This document shows, piece after piece, positions 26,242 to 36,626 of a DNA stretch of 64,000 nucleotides. The stretch comes from Brevundimonas vesicularis (GTDB lineage Bacteria > Pseudomonadota > Alphaproteobacteria > Caulobacterales > Caulobacteraceae): positions 2,914,001 through 2,978,000 of the forward strand of contig NZ_CP115671.1 in NCBI RefSeq assembly GCF_027886425.1. Reading direction: 5' to 3'. Within the stretch, counting starts at the first letter, position 1, and each line of letters starts with the position of its first letter. The notes beneath the pieces were generated by a model, which made no database searches, was not told the DNA's origin, and saw nothing but the letters and a program-made list of their open reading frames with translations. The position numbers and the translations under genes were made by a program.

Positions 26242-26356
26242 ACGTCGTCACCCTCGGGCTCGACCCGAGGGCCGGGTCGTGCGCCGCATTTCGTCAAAGG
26301 CGCCGCAGAGCCCGATTCGCAGCCGATCCTCGGGTCGGGCCCGAGGATGACGACGT
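26242..26356. repeat. Intergenic inverted repeat
   Basis: Two 29-nt arms (26242-26270 and 26328-26356) pair with 27 matches. The outer part reads ACGTCGTCACCCTCGGGC on the left. The ends resemble those of the repeat at 7959-8123 (both contain GTCATCCTC-like termini). It lies in the 300-nt stretch between the acyltransferase and ftsH (26169-26468), in which I see no gene. Confidence 0.8.
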
Positions 26357-26358
26357 AG

Positions 26359-26397
<39 letters not shown>

Positions 26398-26406
26398 CGT
26401 CGTCCC

Positions 26407-26445
26407 AAAAGAAAAACCCGCCGGGAGATCGCTCTCCCGACGGGT
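26407..26445 (-). terminator. Terminator of ftsH
   Basis: On the minus strand, ACCCGTCGGGAGA pairs with TCTCCCGGCGGGT (26416-26445) around a short loop, followed by TTTTCTTTT. It is a strong rho-independent terminator 23 nt beyond the ftsH stop. Confidence 0.9.
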
Positions 26446-26468
26446 CCATCTTCAGATCAAGCCTGGGT

Positions 26469-28424
<1,956 letters not shown>

Positions 28425-28510
28425 TGAGGTCCTCGGTCGTCCGCGACCCCGGTGGGATCGACGGTCTGGATGTGTCTGTCTGGGAAAATAGGGGCTTAAT
28501 CAGCGTTACG

Positions 28511-29749
28511 CTATCGGGTGGCGGAAATCAGGTCGTCTTCGTGCGTCGTTTCGTCCAGCGCCAGCCTGAGCCGTTCCGCGACAAGGCCGCGCCGTTCGAC
28601 CCCTTCGCCTGCAAGAACCGGGGCCACCGCGTCGTCCCTGATCAACACAGGCCAGGCCCATCGCGTCGCCGCCGGCAGCCGATTGATCTCGGCCCTGTCG
28701 GCGTCCGACAGGCTGGCCAACCGCCCCCGCGCCGCCACGACGGACCAGCCGGCACGATCGGCGCAGAAGACGAACCGCCCGTCCCACACCGCCTCGACGC
28801 CGGGCGTCAGCGCCAGCGGCGAAATGTCTCGTCTGCGCAGCTCGCCGGCCTCGCGCATCAGCCGCGCCGTCGCGCCGACGGCCTCGATCCGCGCCCCGCA
28901 CAGGGTCGCCGCGAAATCCTCACCCGCCTTCAGCCGCGCCATCAGGGCTTCCAACCGCGCGCCGCGAGGCGGCGTCGATCCGCCGCCGACGCAGACCAGG
29001 GCCGCCGCCAGCGCCCGCGCGCCCACGTCGCGATCCACATACGCCATAGCCTCGCCGTCCATCGTCGGCCGCGCGCGGGTTTTCGACGGCGCCTGATCGA
29101 TCGACCGGGGCGCCGCGCCCGCCAGCGCCTGCCGCGCCCGGCTGCGGCCGAAGCGGGGATCGGCGTTGGCGGGATCCTCGATCCAGTCGGCCCCCTGCGC
29201 CGCCAGCCAGTCCCGCAAGCCCGCCCGCCGCTCGCCCAGCAGCGGCCGCAACAGCATCAGGCCTCGACCCTCGGGCCAGGCCGGCGACGGCGACCATTCG
29301 CGCACCCGTCCCAGCGTCGAGCCTTCGCTCCGCATCAGATCGGCCTCGGCGATGTCGTCGGCGGTGTGGGCGAACAGGACGACCGAGGCCCCCGCCTCGC
29401 GCGCCGCATCCGCAATCAGCGCATGCCGCGCCGCCCGCGCCGCCGCCGTCAGCCCGGCCGCGGGCTTGTCCCCGTCCCAGCTCAACCCGCGCCAGTCGGC
29501 CCCGGCGTTCCGCGCCGCCCGGCCCGCAAAATCGGTCCAGCGGCCGCTGTCCGCACTCAGCCGATGATCGACGGTCAGGGCCAGCACCGAACGCCCGCGC
29601 GTCCGCGCCCAGTTCGTCGTCAGCAGCAACAGCGCAATGGAGTCTCCGCCCCCCGACAGGGCCAGCGCCACCGGCCGACCTGTATCGCGCGTCAGTCGCG
29701 CATCCAGCCGCGCGAAGACCCGCGCTCTGAGATCCGGGTCAGACGTCAG
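28511..29749 (-). CDS. tilS: tRNA(Ile)-lysidine synthase, probable CTG start
   Basis: Modifies C34 of the tRNA-Ile CAU anticodon to lysidine. The PP-loop motif LALSGGGDSIALLL lies at the start of the catalytic domain, followed by LTVDHRLSADSG and AHTADDIAE. Starting at GTG 29671 would place the PP loop at residue 4 and remove the usual N-terminal helix. The frame continues upstream with LTSDPDLRARVFARLDARL, which fits TilS. No ATG, GTG or TTG occurs there, but a CTG at 29749 overlaps the cpoB stop as CTGA. With that start the product is 412 residues. Confidence 0.88.
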   Translation of the reverse strand: MTSDPDLRARVFARLDARLTRDTGRPVALALSGGGDSIALLLLTTNWARTRGRSVLALTVDHRLSADSGRWTDFAGRAARNAGADWRGLSWDGDKPAAGLTAAARAARHALIADAAREAGASVVLFAHTADDIAEADLMRSEGSTLGRVREWSPSPAWPEGRGLMLLRPLLGERRAGLRDWLAAQGADWIEDPANADPRFGRSRARQALAGAAPRSIDQAPSKTRARPTMDGEAMAYVDRDVGARALAAALVCVGGGSTPPRGARLEALMARLKAGEDFAATLCGARIEAVGATARLMREAGELRRRDISPLALTPGVEAVWDGRFVFCADRAGWSVVAARGRLASLSDADRAEINRLPAATRWAWPVLIRDDAVAPVLAGEGVERRGLVAERLRLALDETTHEDDLISATR

Positions 29750-30591
29750 GCGCAGGCGCCCGTCGTCTTCAACTGCGCCGCCCGCGCCTTTTGCGGGTCC
29801 GAAGCGGCGGGCGCATAGCGACGTGTGAATTCAGCCAGGGCCGCGCACCCTTGCGGCTTCCGCTGCGTCGCGAACAGGGCGTCGGCCAGTTTCAGCGTCG
29901 TATCCGCCGCCCAGCCGATGCGCGGCCAGTCCTTCAGCGCGGCGGCGTAATAGGGCACCGCCCCCGCCCTGTCGTTCGCCGCCACCCGCAGGTCGCCCAG
30001 GCGAGAGTTGGCCTCGCGCGATTGCGGCGTATCGGGCCAGGCCGCGATCACCGTTTCCAGCGCCCGCTCGCCGCGTGGCTTGTCGGTCGACAGCAGGGCC
30101 ACCGCCGCCGCCAGGTCGCGGGTCGCATCGCCGGTCGGCGAGGTCGCCTCGATCGGCGCATTGAGCTCGGCCTGGGTCTCCAGCTTCTGCAACCGGCCCT
30201 CGGCGTCCGCCAGACGCGTCTTCAGCGTCTCGTTCTCGCGGGTGGCCTCGTCCAGCTGGAAGGTTAGACGCTCGTTGTCGCCGTTGATCCGGCGCACCGT
30301 GGCCTCCAGGTCGCCCAGGCGTCGGTCCATCAGGGCGAACTGCCCCTGCAGCGTCACCACCTCGGGGTCCGGCTCGACCAGCACGGGCTGGCCAGCGGCG
30401 TTTCTCTGGGTCAGGGCGCGCTCGAGCCGCCGCACATTGCGGTCCAGCTGGTCCAGGCGGCGATTGTCCCACTCGGTCCGCTCCATGATGTTGGGCTGGG
30501 CCTGCTGGGCGACCGCGCCGCCCCCGATCAGTAGGACGCCAAGGGCGGCGGCGGCGAGGAGATGAACGCGAGAGATCGAGAGCTTGGTCAT
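29746..30591 (-). CDS. cpoB: Cell division coordinator CpoB (YbgF)
   Basis: Periplasmic TolA-associated protein that links the Tol-Pal system with peptidoglycan synthesis. It is 281 residues: a signal peptide (residues 1-29, ending AVAQQ), a coiled coil at about residues 45-130 (RRLDQLDRNVRRLERAL and QLDEATRENETLKTRL), and C-terminal TPR repeats. I chose ATG 30591 because it gives a clean signal peptide. It lies downstream of pal, with a DUF3667 gene between them. Confidence 0.9.
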   Translation of the reverse strand: MTKLSISRVHLLAAAALGVLLIGGGAVAQQAQPNIMERTEWDNRRLDQLDRNVRRLERALTQRNAAGQPVLVEPDPEVVTLQGQFALMDRRLGDLEATVRRINGDNERLTFQLDEATRENETLKTRLADAEGRLQKLETQAELNAPIEATSPTGDATRDLAAAVALLSTDKPRGERALETVIAAWPDTPQSREANSRLGDLRVAANDRAGAVPYYAAALKDWPRIGWAADTTLKLADALFATQRKPQGCAALAEFTRRYAPAASDPQKARAAQLKTTGACA

Positions 30592-30632
30592 GCGTCTAGC
30601 TTTCACCGATTTGGGGCCGCCGCAAGGCCGAG

Positions 30633-30758
30633 CTAGTGGCCGAGACCCAGATAGACGATGGCCGCGAAGAACAGGCCGACGACGATGTTGCAAAACACCA
30701 ACAGAGCGATCGTCCGCCACAGGGCCGAGAACCACGACAGCGAATAGGCGCCCTTCAT
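30633..30758 (-). pseudogene. C-terminal remainder of the DUF3667 gene after an amber codon
   Basis: Directly after the TAG stop (30761-30759) of the DUF3667 gene the same frame continues with ATG for 41 codons to a second TAG. It encodes MKGAYSLSWFSALWRTIALL and then a membrane helix ending YLGLGH. From memory of the family, DUF3667 proteins continue with a Gln followed by this kind of KGAY-containing segment and a last helix, so the TAG probably replaced CAG. It may be read separately from its ATG, by readthrough, or not at all. Confidence 0.75.
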
Positions 30759-31775
30759 CTAGACGAACACATGCACGGGCACGGCCAGCAGCCCCAGCGG
30801 AATGACGATGCCGCCCAGCCACCCGGCGATCGTCGCCGACAGCACCATCAGCATCAGCAGCATGGCCATGAAGGTCAGCGAATACAGAACGAACACCCCG
30901 TGGTCGTACAGGGTGAAGCCCCGTTTCCACAGAAACAGCAGGGCCACGAACGGGATCGACAAGGGCACCAGCAGGAAGGCGAACTTGTACACCGTCTGCT
31001 GAAACTTATAAACCGCCAGGTCCGGGTTCTGCAGCTTCTTCAACACCGTGGCGCCGATGCCGTGGCCTTCCTTCTTGGCATCCTTGCCCATGACCTTCAG
31101 CTTGGTCTCGCCGCTCTCGCCGGTCGCCATGTCCTTGATCCCGGCTTGCCAGCTGCCGGGCTTCAGACCGTCGGCGCGGCCGTCGCGCTGCTCGATCTCC
31201 AGCTGGGCCAAGGCCGCGCGGCGGTCGTCGACCAGCTTTTGTCCGGCGTTGATCGCCATCTGCATCGTCGGGTCCGGCTGGGCGCCGCTTTCGGCCCGCA
31301 TCTGGACCAGGGCCTTTTCGGCCTCGGCCAAGCCGACGCGCTGGGACGCGATCCGTTCGCTCATCTCCGCCGCCTCGCCGGACTTCGATTCCGGGTGCGG
31401 CATGAAGCTGAGCGCGAAGAACATCACGAACAGGGTGAACAGGAAGATCGCCAGCGGCGAGACGTAGCGCGTGCGTTTGCCCTCGACCCACTCGCGCGTC
31501 AGCTTTCCGGGATTCGCCCACAGCAGCGGCAGGGTGCGCCAGATGCGGGCGTCGAAATGCATGACCCCGTGCAGCAGCTCTTCGCCCAGATGCAGCAGGC
31601 TGCGATGGATATGGGTCGGCTGGCCGCAGTTTGCGCAGAAGTTGCCGCTCGTTTCCGCCCCGCAGTCGGAACAGACGCCGTGGGCGTGGGCCTCGCCGGC
31701 CTTGCCCGTCGGCTTTTCAATCGCGCCTGCGACCAGTCCGGCCGTGACGACGGCGCCCGCCCCTTCGATATCCAT
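30759..31775 (-). CDS. DUF3667 membrane protein, ended early by an amber codon
   Basis: A 338-residue protein. An N-terminal zinc ribbon (CSDCGAETSGNFCANCGQ, about residues 36-53) leads to an amphipathic stretch, then a membrane helix near residue 105, a long soluble coiled region (about residues 125-235), and three further helices. This is the DUF3667 family; its function is unknown. The gene sits between pal and cpoB. The final 41 codons expected of the family follow the TAG in frame, so this copy may lack its last helix. Confidence 0.8.
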   Translation of the reverse strand: MDIEGAGAVVTAGLVAGAIEKPTGKAGEAHAHGVCSDCGAETSGNFCANCGQPTHIHRSLLHLGEELLHGVMHFDARIWRTLPLLWANPGKLTREWVEGKRTRYVSPLAIFLFTLFVMFFALSFMPHPESKSGEAAEMSERIASQRVGLAEAEKALVQMRAESGAQPDPTMQMAINAGQKLVDDRRAALAQLEIEQRDGRADGLKPGSWQAGIKDMATGESGETKLKVMGKDAKKEGHGIGATVLKKLQNPDLAVYKFQQTVYKFAFLLVPLSIPFVALLFLWKRGFTLYDHGVFVLYSLTFMAMLLMLMVLSATIAGWLGGIVIPLGLLAVPVHVFV

Positions 31776-31844
31776 TCGCTGATCCCCCGATCCCTGTGAC
31801 GACGTATCTGCCGCCCGCCCGGCGTCAGGACAAGCGCGGAAGCG

Positions 31845-31876
31845 AAAAGAGGCGCCGACCCTGCGGCCGGCGCCTC
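31845..31876 (-). terminator. Terminator after pal
   Basis: On the minus strand GAGGCGCCG pairs with CGGCGCCTC (31849-31857 and 31868-31876) around a 10-nt loop, followed by TTTTCG. A moderate rho-independent terminator 27 nt after the pal stop, separating tolB-pal from the DUF3667 gene. Confidence 0.75.
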
Positions 31877-31902
31877 CTTCAGATCAGCCGATCAGCCGGT
31901 CG

Positions 31903-32466
31903 TCAGCGCGGCGCGCCCGAGACGATAGCGGTGTGGGCGTTGCGGTTGCGGGCGAAGGCGTCCTCGTTCGAACCCTCCGCGATCGGCCGCTCCTTGCCGA
32001 AGCTGATGGTGTCGATCCGGCCGGCCGGAATGCCCCGGTTGATCAGATAGGTGCGCACCGATTCCGCACGGCGGGCGCCCAGCGCCAGATTGTATTCACG
32101 CGTACCGCGTTCGTCGGCGTTGCCTTCGATGCGGACCGTCACGGACGGATAGCGCTGCAGCCACTGAGCCTGGGCGTCCAGGCGCGGCATGGCCTCGGGA
32201 CGGACCTCATAGGAGTCCAGGTCAAAGTAGATGCGGTCGCCAACGTTGACGACGAAGTCCTGTTCGGTGCCCGGCGCGGCCGAACCCATGCTTCCGCCGG
32301 TTACCGGACCGGTCGGCGCGGTCGGATAGGCCGGACCCGTCGGTTGCGTCGTCCCGTCGTTCGGACCGGGCACGCCGGTCTCGACCGGGGGCTTTCGGGT
32401 GCAGGCGGCCATGGCGGCGACGGCGCAGCCGACCATCGCCAGTTTGAGAATGCGGGAAGTCTTCAT
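31903..32466 (-). CDS. pal: Peptidoglycan-associated lipoprotein Pal
   Basis: Outer-membrane lipoprotein that binds peptidoglycan and TolB. It has 187 residues; the signal peptide ends in the lipobox MAAC (Cys 22). A proline-rich linker leads to the OmpA-like domain from about residue 70, with RIEGNADERGTREYNLALG and ARRAESVRTYLINRG as the peptidoglycan-binding motif. It is 140 nt after tolB. Confidence 0.95.
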   Translation of the reverse strand: MKTSRILKLAMVGCAVAAMAACTRKPPVETGVPGPNDGTTQPTGPAYPTAPTGPVTGGSMGSAAPGTEQDFVVNVGDRIYFDLDSYEVRPEAMPRLDAQAQWLQRYPSVTVRIEGNADERGTREYNLALGARRAESVRTYLINRGIPAGRIDTISFGKERPIAEGSNEDAFARNRNAHTAIVSGAPR

Positions 32467-32606
32467 GGGGTCGTCTCCTGACGTATCGTTTCTGGCAAGG
32501 GGCGGGCCTCAAGCTTGGCTTTACTGTCTGCCTCGGGCGATTTTTCGACGCTAGAGGCGATAACGCACAGTTGAGCTTTAAGGCTCCGACGGTGTCGGTG
32601 CGGCGT

Positions 32607-33971
32607 CTAGGCGGGGCAGCTGTCGGCGCCCTGGTTCACGCCCAGATTGCTCGGGCCGCGGTCCAGCAGCGGCGACCAGGCCGGGTCGGTCCCGCGCCCG
32701 TTATAGCCCGCCTGCGACACCACGCGCCCCGACAGGTCCACGGTCCACAGACGCGTGTCGCCGCCCGGCGTCTGGCGCGCAAACATCACGTATCGGCCGT
32801 TCGGCGCCCAGTTCGGGCCTTCCTCGAAATAGCTGGACGACAGGATGCGCTCGCCCGAACCGTCGGCGTTCATCACCCCGGTCGAGAACCGGCCGCCACC
32901 CTGTTTGGTGAAGGCGATCAGATTGCCGGTCGGGCTCCAGGACGGGGCCGTATAGATGCCGCCGCCGCGCGAGATCGGTCGTTGGCCCGATCCGTCCGAC
33001 CGCATGACATACAGGCGCGCCGAACCCGAGCGGTCCGAGGTGAAGACGATCTGGCTGCCGTCCGGGCTAAAGGACGGCGAGGTGTCGATACCGGGGTCGC
33101 TGGTCAGGCGCGTGATCTGGCGGCTGCGCAGGTCCATCACATAGACGTCGGTATTGCCGCCCCGGATGATCGAAAACGCGATCTTGTTGCCGTCGTTGGA
33201 GAAGCGCGGCGCCAGCACCTGACCGTCAAACTCGCCCAGGCTCTCGCGCCGGCCCGTCGTCAGATTATACAGGTAGATGCGGCTGTAGTCCTTGCCCAGC
33301 GCCACATAGGTGATCTCGTCCGGCTGCGACAGCGAGAAGCGCGGCGACATGATCACCTCGTCGCCCTGCGTCAGATAGGTCGGATTGAATCCGTCCTGAT
33401 CGGCGATGGTCAGGCGGTTGATCCGGTTCAGCTGCGTGCCCTCCTCGGACACGAAGATCACGCGGGAATCGAAGAAGCCGGCTTCGCCGGTCATGCGCTG
33501 ATAGATGACGTCGGAAATCTTGTGCGCGATCCGGCGCCACTGCTCCTGGGTCGCGGTGAACTGATAGCTGACCAGCTGGCACTGGCGGTAGGGGTCATAC
33601 AGGCGGAAACCCACGTCCAGCCGCCCGTCGCCTCGCGTCGTCACACCGCCGTATAGCACCGCCTGCGCGCCGATCTGGGTCCATTGGGGAAAGTTCGGCG
33701 CATTGGCCAGGGTCAGGCCGGTCTCGATGAAGCTGGAGGGGTTCAGCGGCTCGAAGAAGCCCGACCGCTTCAGATTGGCGCTGACCACATTGGAGATGTC
33801 CGACCCGTGCGTCCCGGCGAACGGCACGACCGCGATCTGAAGGGGACGCAGCACGCCCTGATCGATCTCGACCTCGACCGGCTGATTCTGCTGAGGCGTC
33901 TGCGCCGCCGTCGTCAGAGGAGCCGCCATCGCGACAGCCGCCACGGAGGCCAGAAGAAGGTTCAGACGCAT
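32607..33971 (-). CDS. tolB: Tol-Pal system protein TolB
   Basis: Periplasmic beta-propeller protein shuttling between TolA and Pal. It is 454 residues: a signal peptide (1-23), an N-terminal domain with IAVVPFAG, and a six-bladed propeller with repeated blocks such as PSFSPDGSQIVFTSDRSGSA and APSWSPTGNLIAFT. It is separated from tolA by 400 nt that contain an opposite-strand antitoxin-like gene, so it may have its own promoter. Confidence 0.96.
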   Translation of the reverse strand: MRLNLLLASVAAVAMAAPLTTAAQTPQQNQPVEVEIDQGVLRPLQIAVVPFAGTHGSDISNVVSANLKRSGFFEPLNPSSFIETGLTLANAPNFPQWTQIGAQAVLYGGVTTRGDGRLDVGFRLYDPYRQCQLVSYQFTATQEQWRRIAHKISDVIYQRMTGEAGFFDSRVIFVSEEGTQLNRINRLTIADQDGFNPTYLTQGDEVIMSPRFSLSQPDEITYVALGKDYSRIYLYNLTTGRRESLGEFDGQVLAPRFSNDGNKIAFSIIRGGNTDVYVMDLRSRQITRLTSDPGIDTSPSFSPDGSQIVFTSDRSGSARLYVMRSDGSGQRPISRGGGIYTAPSWSPTGNLIAFTKQGGGRFSTGVMNADGSGERILSSSYFEEGPNWAPNGRYVMFARQTPGGDTRLWTVDLSGRVVSQAGYNGRGTDPAWSPLLDRGPSNLGVNQGADSCPA

Positions 33972-34111
33972 CAGATGCTCCCATAAGTCTCGAAGGATCG
34001 CCGCCCCTTATCGCCGGGTCGTTCGACTTTCGCCAGCTTCACGGGGAATAGGGCGACATTCGGGACGGGGAACCATCTTGGCGTTTGTTTCGGATGAGTT
34101 ATTCTGACGTC

Positions 34112-34375
34112 ATGCGCACCACCCTCACGCTGGACGATGACGTGCTGGACGCCGTCAGGATCATCGCCGCCAGCACGGGTCAAACGATGGGTCAGGTCGT
34201 CTCCCATTTGGCGCGAAGCCCATTGGAAAAGACACCGCGAAAAATCAGTTATCGCAACGGCGTGGCCCTGCTGCCTGATCGCGGCGGCCCGGCGATTACG
34301 ACTGAACACGTCAACGCGCTTCGTGAGGAATTGGACTGGCCGTCGTCCGTCTCCAAACGAGCGTCTGACGCCTAG
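34112..34375 (+). CDS. Antitoxin-like protein without a toxin partner
   Basis: An 87-residue protein that starts MRTTLTLDDDVLDAVRIIA, the ribbon-helix-helix signature of VapB-type antitoxins, and ends in a tail that would normally wrap the toxin. I chose ATG 34112 because the fold begins there; starts at 34085 and 34094 are possible. There is no room for a toxin gene: the stop overlaps the end of tolA by 4 nt and upstream is tolB on the other strand. It may be a relic, a stand-alone regulator, or partner of a toxin encoded elsewhere. Confidence 0.8.
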   Translation: MRTTLTLDDDVLDAVRIIAASTGQTMGQVVSHLARSPLEKTPRKISYRNGVALLPDRGGPAITTEHVNALREELDWPSSVSKRASDA

Positions 34376-35250
34376 CGATTGCGGCACGCCCGTTCGGTGT
34401 TGAAGGTCGGGCGATAGACCCCGCCGGGGAAACCCTGCGGCACGTCGAAGGGCGCGGTCTGGCGCAGGGCGCGCAGGGCGCCGTCGGCGGCGGCGCGATA
34501 GACGTTCGACGACTGAGCGTTGATCAGGCTGGGCCCGCGCGTGATCCGTCCATCGGAAGACAGGGTCAGTTCGACCTGGATGCGTAGCTGGTCCGCGCCG
34601 GGGATGTCGCAGGGCAGGATCCAGTTCGGATAGACCTGATTGAAGATGGCCGTGATCTGCGGGCCCGTGGCCTGGGACGCCGCGCCCGCCCCCTGCTGCC
34701 CCGTCGCCGGGCGGCCGCGATTGTTGGTCGGGCGCGTCGGGCCGGCCAGGGCGTCCAGATCCAGGCTCGGCTCGGTGCGCTGGGGCGCCGGGCGGGCGGG
34801 CGCGGGCGTCGCCGGGCGCGGGGTCGGCTGGGCCTTGGTCGGCGGCGCCGGCGTCGGCGGCTGGGGTCGAGGCGTCGGACGCGGCGGCGTCGGGGTCGGC
34901 GTGGGCTTCGGCGTCGGCGTGGGCGTCGGAGCCGGGCGCGGCGGCGTGGGCCGCGGCGGGGTCGGGGTCGGGCGCGGCTGGGGTTGCGGCGGCGTCGGTT
35001 CGGGCGTCGGCGGCACGGGATCGGGCTGCTGCACCGGGGCGGTCGCCGCGTCGTCGGGCGAGGGTTCGGGCTGCGGATTGTCCGCCGGCGCCGCCTGGAT
35101 CACCTCCTCCGAGACGATGGTCACCGGCACCGAGGCGACCAGCGGCGTCTCGTCCTCGTCCGTCTTGTGCGACACCATCACGAAGGCGAGCGCGACCACC
35201 CCGGCGTGCAGGGCGAGCGATCCGAGGATGGCGGGGCTCGGCCGACGCAA
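34372..35250 (-). CDS. tolA: TolA-like envelope-spanning protein
   Basis: Links the TolQR motor to TolB and Pal. It has 292 residues: one N-terminal membrane helix (LGSLALHAGVVALAFVMV), a proline- and threonine-rich spacer at about residues 60-160 dominated by PTP and PRP repeats, and a C-terminal TonB/TolA domain (IQVELTLSSDGRIT and later SSNVYRAAADGALRAL). The spacer is proline-rich instead of the long alanine-rich helix of E. coli TolA. The start appears to be TTG 35250, 5 nt after the tolR stop. Confidence 0.88.
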   Translation of the reverse strand: MRRPSPAILGSLALHAGVVALAFVMVSHKTDEDETPLVASVPVTIVSEEVIQAAPADNPQPEPSPDDAATAPVQQPDPVPPTPEPTPPQPQPRPTPTPPRPTPPRPAPTPTPTPKPTPTPTPPRPTPRPQPPTPAPPTKAQPTPRPATPAPARPAPQRTEPSLDLDALAGPTRPTNNRGRPATGQQGAGAASQATGPQITAIFNQVYPNWILPCDIPGADQLRIQVELTLSSDGRITRGPSLINAQSSNVYRAAADGALRALRQTAPFDVPQGFPGGVYRPTFNTERACRNR

Positions 35251-35255
35251 AGAAT

Positions 35256-35708
35256 TCAGGCCTCCGGCGCCGTGTCGGTGATCAGGTTCAGCTTGGTGAA
35301 GCCCGAGGCGCTCAATCGCGCCATCACCCGCGCCACCGCCTGATAGGGCGCGCGCCCGTCGGCCCGCACGAACACCGGCCGCTCGACCGCCTTGTCGGCG
35401 CCGCCCGCCTCGGTCAACAGGCGCGTGGACAGGGCGTCGAACGCCGTCTCGCTGTCGCCGACGAAGATCGCGCCCTGCTGGTCGATGCTGACCGACAGGG
35501 GTTCGGACTTGATCTCGACCGCGCTGGCCTCGGTCTTGGGCAGTTCGACCGGCACGCCCACCGTCAGCAGCGGCGCCGAGATCATGAAGATGATCAGCAG
35601 CACCAGCATCACGTCCACCAGAGGCGTGACGTTGATCTCGGTCAGAGGCCCCTTACGCGCCCTGCGTCCCCGGCGCCCGCCGCCGCTCGCACCACCACCC
35701 AGAGCCAT
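35256..35708 (-). CDS. tolR: Tol-Pal system protein TolR
   Basis: ExbD/TolR-family motor subunit of 150 residues. A basic N-terminus with many Gly and Arg precedes the sole membrane helix, in which the proton-carrying Asp lies in PLVDVMLVLLIIFMI (near residue 31). The periplasmic part has VRADGRAPYQAVARVMARL. It is 3 nt after tolQ. Confidence 0.93.
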   Translation of the reverse strand: MALGGGASGGGRRGRRARKGPLTEINVTPLVDVMLVLLIIFMISAPLLTVGVPVELPKTEASAVEIKSEPLSVSIDQQGAIFVGDSETAFDALSTRLLTEAGGADKAVERPVFVRADGRAPYQAVARVMARLSASGFTKLNLITDTAPEA

Positions 35709-35711
35709 GGC

Positions 35712-36464
35712 TCAGACGCCCCGCTTCAGGCTGAGGTCGCTTGACGGCGGGGGCGGAGGCGGCGGGGCCGACGGGCTGCCCAGTCGGCGCGCCACGGCGG
35801 CCTGCAGATCGTCGGCGAACGCCTCCAGCCGGCCGACGAACTTGCCCGCGTCGATCGAGAATTTGTTGTAGGCGATATAGGCCGGGATGGCCGCCGCCAG
35901 GCCGATGGCCGTGGCGAACAGGGCTTCGGCGATGGCCGGCGCCACCGTGGTCAGATTAGTGTTGCCCGCCGCCGCGATCCGCCCGAACGCATTCATGATG
36001 CCCCACACCGTGCCGAACAGGCCGATGAAGGGCGAGGCCGTAGCCACCACCGACAGCACGCCCAGGCCGTTCTCGATCCGCTGGCCCTCGCGCGAGATCA
36101 GGCTGTTCATCGCCTTGTCGATCCGCACCAGCAGCAGTTCGCCCTGGTGCTCGTTCAACGCCCCGCGCTGACGCGCCTCGCGCCAGTCCGACAGGGCGAT
36201 CACCAGCATGCGCGGCAGGGCGTGGTCCGGCTCGGGTCCGGCCTGGGACGCCACTTCTTCCAGCGACCGACCCGACTGAACCGACTTTTCGAAGTCGTCG
36301 GCGCGCTTGTTCAGCGCCGTGAACCGCACCGCCTTGTCGATGATGATCGTCCACGACCAGATCGAAGCCGCCGCCAGCCCGATCATCACGCTCTTGACCA
36401 CCCAGTCGGCGGTCATGAACAGCTCGACCGGGTTCATCATCGCGGCGTCGACAGGCGTGGTCAT
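35712..36464 (-). CDS. tolQ: Tol-Pal system protein TolQ
   Basis: MotA/TolQ/ExbB-family channel subunit of the Tol motor, 250 residues with three membrane helices (near 20-40, 150-170 and 185-205). SPFIGLFGTVWGIMNAF and ALFATAIGLAAAIPAYIAYN are family signatures with the conserved Thr and Pro residues. It is the first tol gene; the AraC/CPBP pair separates it from ybgC, to which it is joined in many relatives. Confidence 0.95.
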   Translation of the reverse strand: MTTPVDAAMMNPVELFMTADWVVKSVMIGLAAASIWSWTIIIDKAVRFTALNKRADDFEKSVQSGRSLEEVASQAGPEPDHALPRMLVIALSDWREARQRGALNEHQGELLLVRIDKAMNSLISREGQRIENGLGVLSVVATASPFIGLFGTVWGIMNAFGRIAAAGNTNLTTVAPAIAEALFATAIGLAAAIPAYIAYNKFSIDAGKFVGRLEAFADDLQAAVARRLGSPSAPPPPPPPSSDLSLKRGV

Positions 36465-36626
36465 TCAGGCGCTCCGGGCGGAATCGAGATCGTCACGTCC
36501 CCTCTTCGACCGAGCGGACGTGACCATTGTGTGGCGTCCGGCCCGTTTAGCCCCGACCCGTCCGCCCGTCATCTGACAGGCGCGTCATAAGGGTTAACAG
36601 CAGATTACCCCTTTCAAGAGATAGCG

